Of a stretch of 64,000 bases of DNA, positions 23,366-36,800 are shown one piece after another. Under the pieces are notes generated by a model. It ran no database searches, was not told the DNA's origin, and saw nothing but the letters and a program-made list of their open reading frames with translations. The DNA comes from Cyathus striatus (taxonomy: Eukaryota; Basidiomycota; Agaricomycetes; Agaricales; Nidulariaceae), in assembly GCA_025738555.1 (NCBI GenBank), contig JAOVFP010000005.1:3658001-3722000 (forward strand). The letters run 5' to 3'. The position numbers and the translations under genes were made by a program. Positions within the stretch are counted from its first letter, which is position 1. The number at the start of each line of letters is the position of its first letter.

Positions 23366-23737
23366 CTATTCTACTATCCACGAGATCTTTATAGCAGCTG
23401 TGATACACTGCTTCTGTGTGTACATTGTAGAGTGTACAAAGGAATGTGTGACGTTAAATGCACCAATTGCTAACTGAACAAATTCATTTTTAGCCTCTCC
23501 TAATTGATTGAGATCACACCAGTGAATGTGTAGGAGCAGCGGCGTCGGTATGAACACTTGCCAATGCGCTGGCACCACCAAAAAGAATCCTATTGCACTA
23601 GTCATCGCCGCCATGAGCGATATTTCTGAAAGGTACAGTTGGAAAATAACATATGAAAAAAGAGTAGAGGATATTGCTACTAGCGAAAGGCCATGCGCTA
23701 AACAACGAACGAAAATGCGAAAAATAAAAAGAAACAA
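23366..23737 (-). CDS. Hydrophobic ORF inside the Mutator-like element
   Basis: A 123-residue frame with about three hydrophobic segments (around LSLVAISSTLFSYVIF, MTSAIGFFLVV and the WQVFIPTPLLLHIH region) in the interior of the Mutator-like element. It resembles a fragment of a multi-span membrane protein, but no family was recognised. It could be captured cargo or a chance frame in AT-rich DNA. Confidence 0.3.
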   Translation of the reverse strand: MFLFIFRIFVRCLAHGLSLVAISSTLFSYVIFQLYLSEISLMAAMTSAIGFFLVVPAHWQVFIPTPLLLHIHWCDLNQLGEAKNEFVQLAIGAFNVTHSFVHSTMYTQKQCITAAIKISWIVE

Positions 23738-24292
23738 CAGATGAAGAAAAAATAGGAATATTGAATTCTACCACATAGCTTACTCCTGTATATTTTACAT
23801 CATGAAGTATTACAATACATATTTATGAGTATGAGTTTGAGTAGTTTTAACTTTTCAACAATATTTTGCATGACTATACACATAACATACCAACTAATAC
23901 ACCCCACTAAACACTGATGTGAGCGTGCAACAGAAGTCGTGATTGGCTCGCTGGCGTTGACGAGGGTTACATAAGCGAGAAAAGATGGCGGAATCGACCG
24001 AAGTTCGACCCCCCCTGTTCTTCCTTGGAAGTGACCCAGACTCTCACATTGGTACATCCTTTTTAGGATGTGTCCCAATCGGGAGAGGATGGCAAGCGAG
24101 ACTAAGGTTTAGTACGCTAAAATTCGACGAGTTGGACCGGTCGGTATATCGACACGATTCAATCGTTCATATCACGTGCTTGCACGTAACCGACCGGCTT
24201 CTGGTCTAGCCTGGATGATTGGATGATGATCATGCGCTTTTGACTGAAGTGATCGATGACGATCTAAGCAGCACGCACTGAACGCCGAACGG

Positions 24293-25671
24293 ATGCTTCA
24301 GCATGTGCGTTTCCCCCAGCCGTTGTACCGCGCACTCCATCGTCATCTCTCCATGTCCCTGTCTTTCAATACCGAGAAACAGGTAGCAGTCACTGCTGTA
24401 CGCAGGGCTGCATTCCTTACCCACTCCGTCTTCAACAAACTCGTGAAAAATGAAACGCTAACCAAGGGCGACAAATCTCCAGTCACAGGTATACCAAGGC
24501 TACTTCGACCCTTTGTATTCATTCAAACTAAATCTAATTACAGTTGGAGACTACGCCGCACAAGCTGTTATTAGTTCAATTTTACAGCGAGCATTTCCTG
24601 ATGACAAGATCGTAGGGGAGGAGGACGCAAAGGATCTTCGAGCACCCAACGGAACGGTTATGCGCGATCGTATCATTGACCTCGCGAATGAAGCTCTTAC
24701 AGCTGAGCTAGCCCTTGGAGACAATGTCGAGTGGGGGATTGGACCTGGTCATGCACAGTCTACGGAACAGCTTCTCGATGCGATTGACCGCGGAAATCAT
24801 GAAGGTGGTAGAGTGGGACGTGAGTGAGCGTTTTTAATATCGAGCTGCGCAGATTCTATTATTCTCCAGAAAGCTTATGTACTCATAAATGCTCTAGGGA
24901 TGTGGACAATTGATCCTATTGATGGAACAAAAGGTTTCCTTCGTGGAGAGCAGTACGCTGTCTGTGTTTCACTGATCGTTGATGGGGAAGTGGAAGTTGG
25001 TGTTATCGGATGCCCCAACCTACCTGTTAATCCTGAAAACCCAGAGGAAGGAAAGGGGTGTATATTTGTAGCTGTACGAGGGCAAGGTGCCCAACAAGTA
25101 TATACATCTGCATTTGCTTCAACTTGGAGCTACATATCTTACTTTATTTACTAATCAACAGATGTCACTTTCTGGTTCTAACCCTATGCCGCTTTCAATC
25201 CCACATTCTACACCTGAAACATTAAATTTCCTTGAGAGCGTTGAGGCTGCACATTCCTCGCATTCATTCAACGACAGGGTCTCCTCCCTTCTCAACATTA
25301 CCCGGGCTCCCATGAGGATGGACAGTCAGGCAAAGTACTGCTGTCTATCCCGTGGAGAGGGTGGCGCGTACTTGCGTATGCCCACAGGAGTAGGGTACAA
25401 AGAGAAGATTTGGGTGAGCTATAGTACTCATCCTTGGTTGCTTGTGCGCCGAGCGCTGACAGCTATGTTTTAGGATCATGCCCCCGGAAAGGTCTTGATT
25501 GAAGAAGCAGGGGGGATGGTGACTGATTCGAGAGGGGAGCCTTTAGATTTCGGACTGGGAAGAACCCTCGGAGAGAATTTTGGTGTTGTTGCCGCTGGGA
25601 AGGATATTCATTCTCACGTACTTGCCGCTGTAAAGCAAGCACTTTCTGATGAGATTAAAGCCAAAGCATAA
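24293..25671 (+). CDS. MET22: 3'(2'),5'-bisphosphate nucleotidase (HAL2/MET22 type)
   Basis: Removes the 3'-phosphate of PAP formed in sulfate assimilation; a lithium- and sodium-sensitive phosphatase of the inositol monophosphatase superfamily. ATG 24293 is used; ATG 24353 (MSLSFNTEKQVAV) is the alternative and fits the family start better, leaving a 20-residue leader that may be mitochondrial. Motifs in order: GDKSPVT joined to VGDYAAQAVI, then IVGEED (metal ligands), then MWTIDPIDGTKGFLRG (the DPxDGT motif), then after an intron MSLSGSNPMPL, and DHAPGKVLIEEAGGMVTD with the final metal Asp near the N-terminus of that exon. Length about 390 residues. The Mutator-like element ends 76 bp upstream of the first ATG, so it may contribute promoter sequence. 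Confidence 0.93.
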
Positions 25672-26112
25672 AGTCAGAGTCAAAATGATTATTAAGATGT
25701 AGGATATTTCCTCTATATGGAATTGTTATTACTGCAACGTAGGACATATGTTGTAGCAATGGTGTCTTCAAGTCAATATATACATCATATTACAACTGAA
25801 AAAGCACAGGCTTAAACAATGCTTTGGAAAAAGAAGTCATGTTTATTCAAATACCTGTAACAACTATGATAAGAATACAAGTACTTCAATGGTTGGATTA
25901 CCAAAGAACAAAAATTATCGCGCGACACTGACCAACTCGTATATTTGTAGCGAACACCAACTTGAAAACTGACCGATAAAAGTGTACGAAAGTTCATAAT
26001 CGATAAGGACTGAATAAGAAAATAATACGGATGACTGGAGGTGTATGAAGGGTGGCTTCCCATACATAGCTTCTTGTTTGTGTGTCCTATCTTCTGAGGA
26101 CTCATATTTGCG
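25672..26112. other. Convergent 3' spacer
   Basis: About 440 bp between the MET22 stop and the end of the exchanger gene. AT-rich. The minus-strand frame running through it (to 25812) is probably 3' UTR of the exchanger, though a longer C-terminus cannot be excluded. Confidence 0.5.
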
Positions 26113-28302
26113 TTACCCAAACTATAAAATACACGTATTGGGCAAAGCGTGAAGAAGGTAGCAAATAAAAACATACATGAAAGAGCAATGACCAAATAAA
26201 GAGCCAGTAACCTGTAGTAATTGAGCAAATGAGGGCTTTCCCTTTGCAGTACCATAATACTCACATAGTCCCTTCCATATAATTTGATTTTCCGTCCCTA
26301 ACCTTATTAGCTAACAAACAAGGTGAAAGCCTGCGAGGGAACTCACTGGATAAGCGTGTTTACCAATATTACGGAAACAAATAGGACGATGGTCTTCCAA
26401 TAACACGTTAATATCGTAACTAATATACGACAGAATATCTTTGTTTACCTCGTAGTTGGCAAAAAATAGGGACATTTCGTGGCCAGACCTGCGGAATGAT
26501 GATCAAAATCGTCTTTCAACTTTCGAGGTGACAATACTCACATCCATCCTACAATCACCAACAGAGGCACAACAAATGCAGCAATTTGCTATAATATAAT
26601 GAAGATGCATATGCCAAAACGCAGTTTAAAATACGTACGATGGAGCTTCCCACACAAATCCCAATAGTCAATTCCATCTTATCTTTCATAGCCATCCATA
26701 CCGACGTTACATGTTCCGCTGCGTTGGCCTACGAACAATTAGGTATAGGAAGTGGCATAAAAACAACAGTAAATACATACAACAATGGGTAGTAGGATGA
26801 CTCCAATGAAAGCTTTCGGAATATGGTAACGTTCCGCGGTCTCTTCAATGGATGCCACCACTAGGAAAGGATCAGTTGCATATCTGCATGCGATATAGAT
26901 AAAGTCATACGATAATCAGCGCAGAACGCCGTCACAAGAGTCACAGCAAGCAAGCTGGAATCATCAGGCATAACACACATTAAGATACCTTCTACACTCA
27001 CGCCACGCCAGCTGCGAAAATATTCATCTTCGGAGGTTCTTGTACGTCATCTTTCGTATCCAAAAACAATTCACGATGTGATTTGAGCTAGAGACACACA
27101 TAATTAATTAAATTATAGGAGTGTAAATGATCAAGTATAAATTACCTGGAAATATAAATAAATGCAATAGACGCCTAATAAGATAATTGAAGTCCATCTG
27201 GAGATGAACAAAAGCCCTTGTTCTCCAGCGACATCTAGACCAGTGCTCAGTGATGGTTGAGTACTGAACTGACCATCATGTCCACCTGTATTCTTCGCCT
27301 GGGTGCTATGGTATGCAGCCGGTATAACCAGCGCTATCAAAATTTCGGTGAGTGCACATTAAAACTTCTACGTCGAAATAGCCCACTGATGCATGCCAGA
27401 GTCATTAACTGTTAAGAGACCATAATAAAATCAGATGGATCCGTATACGACAAACGGAAGGCGCTTACTGAACTTGAACTGCAAATTAAGATATGAGATT
27501 AAGCTCCATTCTTCATATACCAGAGTTCACACTTACGCTTGAGCAGCAGTTTGTTGAAAAGAGCTTTCTTTCATCTTGTACCCAGCTTAGCATACTAAGG
27601 TTAAAAAGGCACACGCGAAAAAGACCCTGAGTGTCATACCTGCGAGGAAAGAACAACCTAACACGAGAAGAATATTAGAGAGAATAGACCCGAGCATCTT
27701 AGCAAAGTGTCAATAAGTCATTGAAATATTATAAATTTGAAATAGGTCTCAACTGAGGTTTGAACAATTCTGATCTCATCTGAAAAGCAACGCATTAAAT
27801 TAAACCATCAAGTTCAGGACTCGTTCGAAATGTATTGAATGTACCTTGCATAAGAGCCGCAATTCCAACAATAATTTCGACAGCATTTCCAAACGATGCG
27901 TTCAACAAGCCAGCAAGAGTTTGTCCAAGTTTTGCAGACATTTGCTCTGTGGCTTCACCTAGAAGCTGGGGAGATAAGTAAGCAAATCTATGGCGTCGAT
28001 CCATTGACTAAAGTTACCTTTGCCAGAGGAATAATAGCAAGGAAGCTGAAAGAGAATCGCAGGGCAGCATCCCAGTTAAGATGGTGGGCGAATACGCTCA
28101 ACGGGACAAAAATTAACAAAACGTTAAGATAGCTGCCAAAAAAAAAGAATTTGTAAGATGCTAGCCAGGAAGGCTGACCATCAGCTCTGACAAAACCAAC
28201 AATCCTTTGAGATAGGGACTGCGGAGGGCGATCATGTTCAAGAGAGCCGTTCGCGCCATTCGAAGCAGAACTAGGGAGCAAGGGATCTCGTTCGGACGAC
28301 AT
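26113..28302 (-). CDS. VCX1: Vacuolar Ca2+/H+ exchanger (CAX family)
   Basis: Multi-span antiporter loading Ca2+ into the vacuole. ATG 28302 opens a short acidic N-terminus ([10 protein letters not shown], with a dileucine-type signal), then the first membrane spans ([30 protein letters not shown]). The first alpha-repeat is [16 protein letters not shown] (about 27880-27840). The second is [38 protein letters not shown], near 26780-26640. More than ten short introns separate small exons. The C-terminal exon reads ALYLVIALS and is taken to end at a TAA near 26113 after an intron beginning GTATGT; reading through to 25812 is the alternative. Confidence 0.87.
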
Positions 28303-28697
28303 GGAAGATAAGAAGGGTAAAGAGCGGAGGGGCAGAGTGCACTGCAATACTGGAACTTGGTTGGACTTGAGCTAATTCTAAAGACCGGGGCTGTGCATAT
28401 ACTTTACCATATATTGGAGTTTTCCTTGGCATTGAACAAATGGTACTAAGTACATACGTAGTGACACGTGACAAATCTCCATTTGGGAATACAGAAGTCA
28501 ATCATCCAATCGCAGTGGCAACCCACGACTCTTTTCTACTCCTGAGTCCGATGTCGAGATCGAGAAGACAGCCGCTTTAGCAATATTAAATTACTTATGC
28601 AAGCTCAATCTCAAAGCTAGCTCGCTGACATTGTTAAGTAGTGATGGAGGAGATGGCTGTGGAAGTTCTAAGTATAAGCATTTTGTATACATACGCA
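28303..28697. other. Exchanger promoter and phosphatase 3' flank
   Basis: 395 bp between the exchanger start and the stop of the phosphoglycerate-mutase-like gene. No gene or repeat recognised. Confidence 0.55.
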
Positions 28698-29482
28698 CTA
28701 TGGCTGTGTAGTGTTGATGTCAATCTCGTCTGCATTGAACTCCAGTGCGTTCCCCTCGAGGTGTGATACGTCACCGTACTGCGTAATAACTCCTTTCCGG
28801 CTACCTTCTTTAAGCTCGATAACCGTAATCGAAGCATTAGCACACTTCCAAATCACTACGCCTTTCTTACAGCTAGCCTTTCTGCTTTGTACGAGGTTCT
28901 GGACAAGCGTTCCAATGACTCCACCGTGTGTTGTGACTAGAATGTGGTACGGTTCCTCCCGAACCTTCATCTGAGTAACTCGGTCAAGTACTTTCCGATT
29001 CCACCATAAAATCGTTCTCCGACTGAAGTCTTTCGACTCCTCGCTCGTGCTATTTGTTGCACTTATCTTTGAGCCTGGCCAGAAAGATTGGCCTTGCAGC
29101 TCTCCCATAAACTGCACCCGTCGATCATCTGTCATTAATTCATCGCTGAAATTTCAAGTTACATACCCGTTCACGCAATTCCTCGTCTTCCACCAGATGG
29201 ACTTCTGGATGGTATTTAAGTATTGCATTGGCTGTCTAGCGTGACGTCGATAACATATGTAATGCATGCGTAGAAACATATACATACATGTTTTGCCCTT
29301 GAAAGATCACTGGTATACGCTTCATCGAAATCAATTTGTTTCAATGCATCCCCTACTAGCTCTGCTTGCTTCATCCCGACGTCATTCAATAATGTGTTCA
29401 AATGTCCTTGTATTATACCTTGCTTATTTGCGTCCGTTTCGCCATGACGAACAAGATACACCCTAGCTTTCACACCGACCAT
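28698..29482 (-). CDS. Histidine phosphatase superfamily (phosphoglycerate mutase-like) protein
   Basis: Begins MVGVKARVYLVRHGETDANKQGIIQG, the RHG phospho-histidine signature, followed by DALKQIDFDEAYTSDLSRAK, which is the second conserved element. An intron near 29280-29160 precedes the ELRER region. The second half carries ILVTTHGGVIGTLVQNL, the distal catalytic His. Length about 230 residues and the TSDLSRAK spacing suit the cofactor-independent fructose-2,6-bisphosphatase/TIGAR-like or phosphatase branch rather than glycolytic mutase. Substrate cannot be fixed from sequence. Confidence 0.85.
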
Positions 29483-29734
29483 TCTACGCTACTTTCTTGT
29501 GGGACTGTAGAGAACAAAAAGTATCTGCGAATTGGCGGAGCTGTGATGGGATAAAATATGTTGTAAAAAGGGTAAGCACCTGCTCACGGCTCTTTCAGGG
29601 CTGCTTAACGCTCGTCAACAATATGACTCAAAGGTTATTCTGTAATGGCCCGTGAAAATCCTTTTCCCAAACTATATGTAATACATACATCCTTTCTCTA
29701 TCTATATTTTAGTGTTCCGACCTGGCTTACCTCC

Positions 29735-32700
29735 TCACAACAACCATTCAATCTCCGAACTGACCATACGCACACGGTCTTCGGGAAACGCGATTGGAAG
29801 AGCACGAATACACTGGAGTATCTCTCCTGAACGCGCCTTATCAACTGAGGATCCACTAGATTTGCCAGCGTGAAGCTACAGAAGCGTTAGCATTGTGTTA
29901 AATGGTATGAAATATTAAACGTACCACATTGCCTAGTGCAACCAGCGTGCGGTAGACGGCTTCTGAATCGCTCGTTTCTGATTCCAAAACCTGGAGGTGA
30001 AATAAGTTGGTCGTTTAATAGATATTATCGACGAGAAAAGTATTCACTTTTAGAATCAACGAAAAATGCTGCAAGTTTATGCTATTATCAAGTGGCGTTT
30101 GAAGGACAATACAGGATATACTGAAGAAATGGTAAGTTTTGAGGACGGAGGGACGGGGTATCTTAGAAGCAACTCACTTAAACAGTGTCGTTGCAAACGC
30201 TACTCTTTGAGTTTTTGTTAAGACACCGTAGGGAACCTGAGACAAGGCTTCTAGAATCTACATCGTAGGTATAAGTAACTGTGACGACAATGATAAAGAT
30301 TTTGAGTTACCTGGCCTGCCCATGGTCCATCAACGGAAGTTTTTTCTTGAAAGGCGTTCGCTATTGTCCGCAGAAGAAGAAGAACATTGGTTTCGCGAGG
30401 TTTAGGTAGAGGCGCTGACCATGATGAGGTCCATTCTGCGGCCTTAAATAAAGCCCCGAAAAAACGATCTTTAGTAACGTTGTCGAGGGCATAGGGACAA
30501 AATGCAACAAGCAGACGTGAGAGGTCAATGACTAATATTACTGTTCAGCATCCAGAAAGCGATCTGGGCTACCGTACGTACCTGGAAAACGTTGGGAAAC
30601 GGGCCAGCGATCAAGAATTTGGATCACTGCTTCAATGTGCCCGGTTGTGATAATAATAGATGGCCGCTTAGGAGGGGTTGCAGTAACTTGAGAGAGGTAT
30701 CTGAAGATTTCGTCAACCTTGCCAATCTCATCGGGATACATAGCAAAGGAGGAAGCAGACTAGAAATTATTTCATTTAATTATCCAATCTATGGGGGTTC
30801 GCGGGATTACTTACAATCTCATTTCGAAGAGCTTCATCAAACTGGAAAAACTTCCCCTGCATTGCGCTAACATTAGCTTGCTTAAAGTTAGTGGGTTTGG
30901 TCTGTGGATAGTATAAACCGGAGAGAGTAAGTCTAGTACTGGAATGACTTACAACGGGTAGTATCTTCGCAACATTCTGAGCTAGAGGAACCTGAGGTGT
31001 GGCAGTATACCTGGATGCTCCAGTGAAAGGATCTGAGTACTGAGATGCTTGTACCTCTGAAGGAGTCGAGGGAGCTGCGGAACTTCGGTAACGAGAAGCT
31101 CCGGTAAATGGATCTGCATACTCCACGGGGGTAGAGGTAGGAACCGAAGCAGCCGAGCTTCGATATCTGGATGCACCTGTCGGAAGGGGAGGTTACTTTA
31201 CATTGCAGCAAAATAGAATCCATAACATACCTGTAAATGGGTCCATATATTCTTCTGCCGTACCAAGGTTTACACCGCTTGTATTCTTCTCTATGAACTT
31301 CACAACTTCGTCGATATAAGTAAGGGGAAGATCATTGCGTTGCAGAAAGTGCTGGGCAGCGGAAAAGGGATTCTCTTGACCGATGATAATTTTCAGTTAG
31401 ACTCGGAGCGATTTCAGCAAGACGGGCATACCGGTAACATTGTACGGCAGCTTTAAGGGTGGTACACCGTCTTGAATGTCAACATCAAATACGTAGTCAT
31501 ATTCTTTCCCTTCGTAGAGTTGCTTTCGTCCTTGACCAACAGCATCTACAACGTCTCCAATCTTCTTCCAGATTCCAGTTGTACTGTCCCACTGGAAGAT
31601 GTAAGTAAACTTGGGAATTTTATGGAAGGTACCTATTCTACCTGATGCGCTTCCACAATTTCACCGTTTTTAACCATCTTGACTTCTCCAGACTTCTTGC
31701 CTTCAAGTAGAGTCTTAGGTTAGCTATAACAGGTAGTTCGCTAAACTTACCTGGCAATGAAAGTGCTTCTAGTCCCTGAAGATCAGACTTTTTAACATCT
31801 CCAACTTGATGGGATGGTAATGCCTGACTAGCAACGAGGTCATCATATGCCTTCAAGTCATTCGAAGAAGCCCATCGCTCCTCAGTTTCACTAAAAACAC
31901 GGATGACACCATCGCTGCAGCCGCTAACAATATCACCGTTTGGCATTGAGGATACTGTCCAGACAGATATGGCAGGATGAATGATCGTTTGAGAGATTTC
32001 TCCGTCTGAAATTGTTCTGTACGTAGGACGGATATGAAGGAAGAGAAGCTTACATACCTCGCCATACTCGAACGGTGCGATCTTCTCCGGCAGAAACTAT
32101 TCCACCATCCGGAAGAACAGATAAACTGTACACGAAGGAAGTATGACCCGAAAGCGAATAAACGAAGTCACCACCCATAGTGCAGACCCGAATTTCGCTT
32201 TAAGAATATCAGCACTAAGTGATGTCATAAACGCACGTGCATCTAACCTGTCATTAGAGCAAGAAGCAAACCCAATATCGGGCACAAGGGCCAAACCTCG
32301 AACCGCGTCTTTGTGTCCCGTATAAGTGAAAACCGATTTGTGTTGTTGCCACAATCTGACAGACTTATCAGCAGAACCTGCTATTGTTAGATATAAGACA
32401 CTGGTTTATTATGATAAGTTTACCGGTCAAGAATTGGTCTTCGTCCACAGCTAGCACTGCCCATACCGCTTGTTGATGGCCCTTCAAGTCGTACACCAAG
32501 TTGAAGTTCTTCCAGACCTTAGCTGTCCTACAGTGTAACATCTAGCGAAAGGACTTTCAGGATGTCGATAACTTACCTATCCCAAGAACCTGAAATTATT
32601 GTGCCACTTTTCGTAGCATCTAAAGCGCAAACATTCTCCGTGTGGCCGAGCAAAGAGAAATCGGGATCGCCTTTAGTAGAATTGAGAGAGAATATATTGA

Positions 32701-33055
32701 CAACAGTGTCTTGGCCACCAGTGACAATATAACCTGTATAATTATTGTGAGTAAAACATAGACGCATCAACATAAACGACTGTACCGTGCTCCGCGTCTG
32801 AAGTAGGACGTATGTATGCAACAGAGTTCACATAACGGCTGCTAGCTTGAAACACGCTCTCTTGAGTAAACTGGTTGAGTGATGATCGCCGCCATGCAAT
32901 TGCCGTCGTATCACGAGAAGCCGACAACACTAAATCGTTCTCCGGTGAAACTAATGCCCGTACCTAGAAGTAATGTTAGTTTATAAGGTAGTAGTTAGAC
33001 ATCTACGCACATCTGAGCTATGAGCATTTAATGTTGCAGAAAGTTTATAAGGCAT
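29735..33055 (-). CDS. DOA1: DOA1/UFD3 (PLAA) WD40-PFU-PUL ubiquitin-binding protein
   Basis: Cdc48/p97 cofactor that binds ubiquitin and sets ubiquitin levels and sorting. Starts MPYKLSATLNAHSSDVRAL at 33055. WD40 blades follow: VLSASRDTTAIAWRR, YIVTGGQDTVVNIF, ATKSGTIISGSWDR, YTGHKDAVRGLALV, VSGCSDGVIRVFSE. The PFU domain is the region with FTYIFQWDSTTGIWKKIGDVV and YDYVFDVDIQDGVPPLKLPYN (about 31620-31440). A linker contains three repeats of DPFTGASRY (about 31240-31000), and the PUL domain runs from TKPTNFKQANVSAMQGKFFQF to ALGNVL and EIEWLL at 29735. Many short introns. The repeated DPFTGASRY linker is also known from animal and fungal PLAA. Confidence 0.92.
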
Positions 33056-33844
33056 TCCAGATGAAAAGAATGATTCGTCTGACTCTCAGATCACTCTAGT
33101 TGAAGGTAGAAAGAAATATGGGTGTTAGCCTCAAGATCACAAATCGATGATAGTAAGTGTAAAGTACAAGTATAGATCTACAACAGATCAAAGCACTCGT
33201 GAGTCGTAATTGAAACTTGGAAAGTGAAGTCCGCAACAACTTTTCTGACTATATTTACGTGCTTACGCGTCGTCCTGTCAGGCTCCAGTGGAGTATCATC
33301 TTTCCATCAAGCTTAACACAAACTATTCTCAGTGAGAGTCAAACTAAGTGAACCTCTTGCAGACATAGCGTTAACGTTTCGGCAGCGAAATTCCGCTACA
33401 TTAACAAATATTTTATGAACAAATGATAAAATGTATATGTAGACCACTCTAACGAGCCCAAACTGTTGTGCTGACATCAACAAATGGGAGATACGGAGGT
33501 CCAGTCTATGCCTTGCACCAATATTACTCTCCTGCGAGGACCCCGCGGTTCGTGTCACCATTCATGGTCGATTGTGGCAAGCATAAAGAACTGCAGGGGG
33601 ATGAAAGAAAATTAATTCGCGCGTTGAATCTGGTTTTGTTCTAATAACTTCAGGGCCGGTGAAGGGTTTTTCAGTAATCCATGCAATTTTTTGGACAGAC
33701 TTTCAGCTCGATTTACATACTTATACTGCTTATTTACAGTGTGACAATGCTACATTTGCACGTAACCGTATTATATATAAAATCTCGAAAGCCCTGCACA
33801 CACACAGTCGTCTTATACTTATATGCCCAAGTAATAAAAACGCT
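33056..33844. other. Intergenic region, no gene seen
   Basis: 789 bp upstream of DOA1 and downstream of HOP1. The frames at 33313-33877 have no recognisable content; no tRNA or repeat found. Confidence 0.55.
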
Positions 33845-36800
33845 TCATTCAACCAGGTCGACACCAGTAGCAACTGAGATCTTTACTTTCTTGTCGATAC
33901 CTTTGTCGTTGAAGTCCAGAGCGTTCGCTGATCTTTTGAGGTTGGCCGAGTTTCCCGGTTCACGAACGGGAACCCCAGTTGACTTTTGGATGCCGGCGTC
34001 GTTGGATGTGCTGACTTCTGAAAGAATCTGTCGACGGTATGACTTCGGTATCTTTCCAGCTCGAAGGTCAAAAGAAACATCATCAAAAATTAGCAATAAC
34101 GAACTAGGTTAGAAAGGCACAGTAATTGATTCTCAGTTTGAGGATCTGGGTTGAAATAGTCCATATATCTAGCAGACGTTTTTGATGATTGATTGAAGGC
34201 GTATCGACGCTTTTGCATGTAATTTCGCGTGTTCGTTGATTTGACTCCTTTAGGTTTACGTCTAGTCGACTTATACCCATGCCCTAAGTCCTCCAAAGCC
34301 GTCATTTGTGATATAAAGCCTGTTATTGTTCAGACAGTACCAGTTAGCGAGTTACAAAGAAGTACATGTAAATCAAATGACCTTCTGCCTCCAGACGATT
34401 AATAAGCTGTCGCGCAAGAGCTTGGTCGCCTCCTGTCATACAGTACCGTTCAGTACGTTAACAAGTAAAGTGTGTAATTACGCCGACCAAATGATCTCGA
34501 AAATTCTGCGATTGTAGCAGGCTTTTTCATTTCTGCTATTTTGATGGCTCGCCTTGAAAGCGGTGTAAGCTGAGCGTACAATGATACCATAAAACTTGCC
34601 TGAACAACGCGAGCTCTTTGAATTTAGCGATCATCTTCGGGTAGATATCCATCTTAACCAACTCCCAAGAAATGTCACCACGAACTCTGCAGTCAAAGCA
34701 CATAAACTTTGCAGGAATGCGGGTGTCATGAACTGAATGAAACCTATAAGAGCTTTAATTACGCTCAAAGCTGAATTGAAATAAGAAAATTTACCCCATG
34801 CACCTAATGCCAATAATATCTCAGGAAAACGGACGAAAAAAGATTGCTATAACATACCAAACGTGGTACCAGCGCCCACAGTCTCCTTCACAGAAGCAGC
34901 TGTCACCTTTCATCTATAAAATTGTTAAGCAATAACCATGGTATAAAACCAGACAGCGGTACCATAACGCCGCATTCGCACTGAAGCCCTTTATCATTTT
35001 TTTTGGTACAGACTGCAACCTTAGCTTGAGTCAAAGTAAGATCTGCAGGAACTGAGCTTGGATGAGAAGCAAATGACTGGATCAAATCTTCTGTATAGGG
35101 TTCAGCTTGAGTCTCAAGATCTGAAGCAATTAATGTGAACATGTCCAATTTACAAGACTCATAGACAACTGTTATACCTATCATTTCACTATCATTTATT
35201 TGCGTTTCAGGAATATTGCGAAAAGCTAGGTTTGTAGTTAGAAGCACATTACGCGTAGCTGATGTAGTTCGTACTTGAGGTTGGGTTGTGTGACTTATGA
35301 GAAGTACAAATGTGACCATCGTTCGTAAGTTGAGATGAGCAAAAAGTTTCCTGAGCAGTGGTAGTTAGTGGCTGGGTTTCTTCAATTATAAACTCCTTCA
35401 TAATTTTCTGACCAGCCTGTGTGGTGTGCACTAAGATGGAATTTAACATGACACGAAAAGAAAGCAAATACAATCTCTTTTAAACAGGTTGGAACAGTTT
35501 CTGAAACGCCGTGAAACTGATCTTCGGATTCCTGTATATTAGGGATAGTAATAGGCTCAATGTCGCCATTTGTATTCCTGATGCCAATTGGATTGTAGTC
35601 AGCAGAGGATTCTTCAGCGGTGATTATGCGCTCAAAACGACCATCGGCTTGTTGCACATATTCCGGGTTAACTTCTCCCTCTGCATCCTCGTCACAAATT
35701 TCAATGTCCGGCTCCGCAAGCCACACAATATTTCGACATTCAGCATCCAGAGCCTGTATTTCGGCCTCCCGGGAACGCAGCTTAGCTTCCTGAATTCCAG
35801 AAAGAGCAGCGGTAGGAACTCCGCCTGGATTATCTTCTACATAAATTGTACGATCATGCTCCGTTGACGAAGGAAGGAAGGTTGAAATCGATGTAACACT
35901 GAGATTAACACTGCTTAAAGTGTAAGCGTTGATTACTTTAAACCGGAAAGTCTCTCACGAGTGATATCCAGTACGAAGTTTCCCAAAACTCCATTTGTCG
36001 GGTACTTCATCCATGTCATGCGTCATGAAATACCATCTATCCTGATTAAAATCTCCTGGCTTGAAACAAGGAGGTTCATAGTCCGCTGGCGTATTATCCG
36101 TATATAGAAGCTTAAAGGTTGCATATCGACGCTCTGATATGATAAATACCTGAATAGACAATATAGGACAGGACACACTTGGTAGATCGTCCATTTGGGA
36201 CATGACGTGAATAAGAGTTTTTAGCAGCACCTGAAAGGGGTGTTGTTAGTACAGGAATATAAGAAAATGACTGAGATGATACCTTTATACTCTTTTTGAC
36301 GTCTTTCAATGTTGGGGTGTCACCTTTCCGAATGGCTTCGGCGACTGGATCATTGTGTACAGTCTTGTTGTGGAGAGACAAGCTCTGGAAATCTTTGCCC
36401 AAGCTCACCAAAGGAACAGCGGTTTCGGTCCCACTGATTTTATGATACTAATTGGGTAAATATAAGCTTTGTTGAAACAACAGCAGAAACAACCTTCTTA
36501 CATGAAAATTAAACGTGTAGGCTTCGATTATGCTTTCCCAACGAGTTATGTAATGAAAACTGCGCATATATACGGACCTACTTGTTCGGATCTTGTTTAT
36601 CCTGATGATAGATGATCAGAAATGGAGTCAATACAATTGATACGACTCGTACAAGATATATAGCGAATACAAAGCTTCGCAAATACTGCTTCTCTAGAGC
36701 ATCAAATATACCTAGCTCCTAGAAAGATAAAATAGTTGAGCATACGAATGGAAAAGACAAAAGAATGCGTACAAGATAGTCCAATAATTTATCTGCTTCA

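Larger units (their letters stand above)
20253..24208. mobile_element. Mutator-like (MULE-type) inverted-repeat transposon with 9-bp target duplication, carrying two nested insertions
   Basis: The element is flanked by the 9-bp direct repeat GCCTGGATG (20244-20252 and 24209-24217). Its ends are inverted repeats beginning TAGACCGGAAGCCGGTCGG on the left and the near-identical reverse complement on the right. The intact right arm is 23939-24208 (270 bp). The left arm is the same sequence in three pieces (20253-20358, 21446-21507, 23033-23133; 269 bp in total), separated by two later insertions. A 9-bp duplication with long terminal repeats is the Mutator superfamily pattern. No transposase is present, so the element is non-autonomous; without the insertions it would be about 1.4 kb. 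It lies in the shared upstream region of the RAP1-like gene and MET22. Confidence 0.85.
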
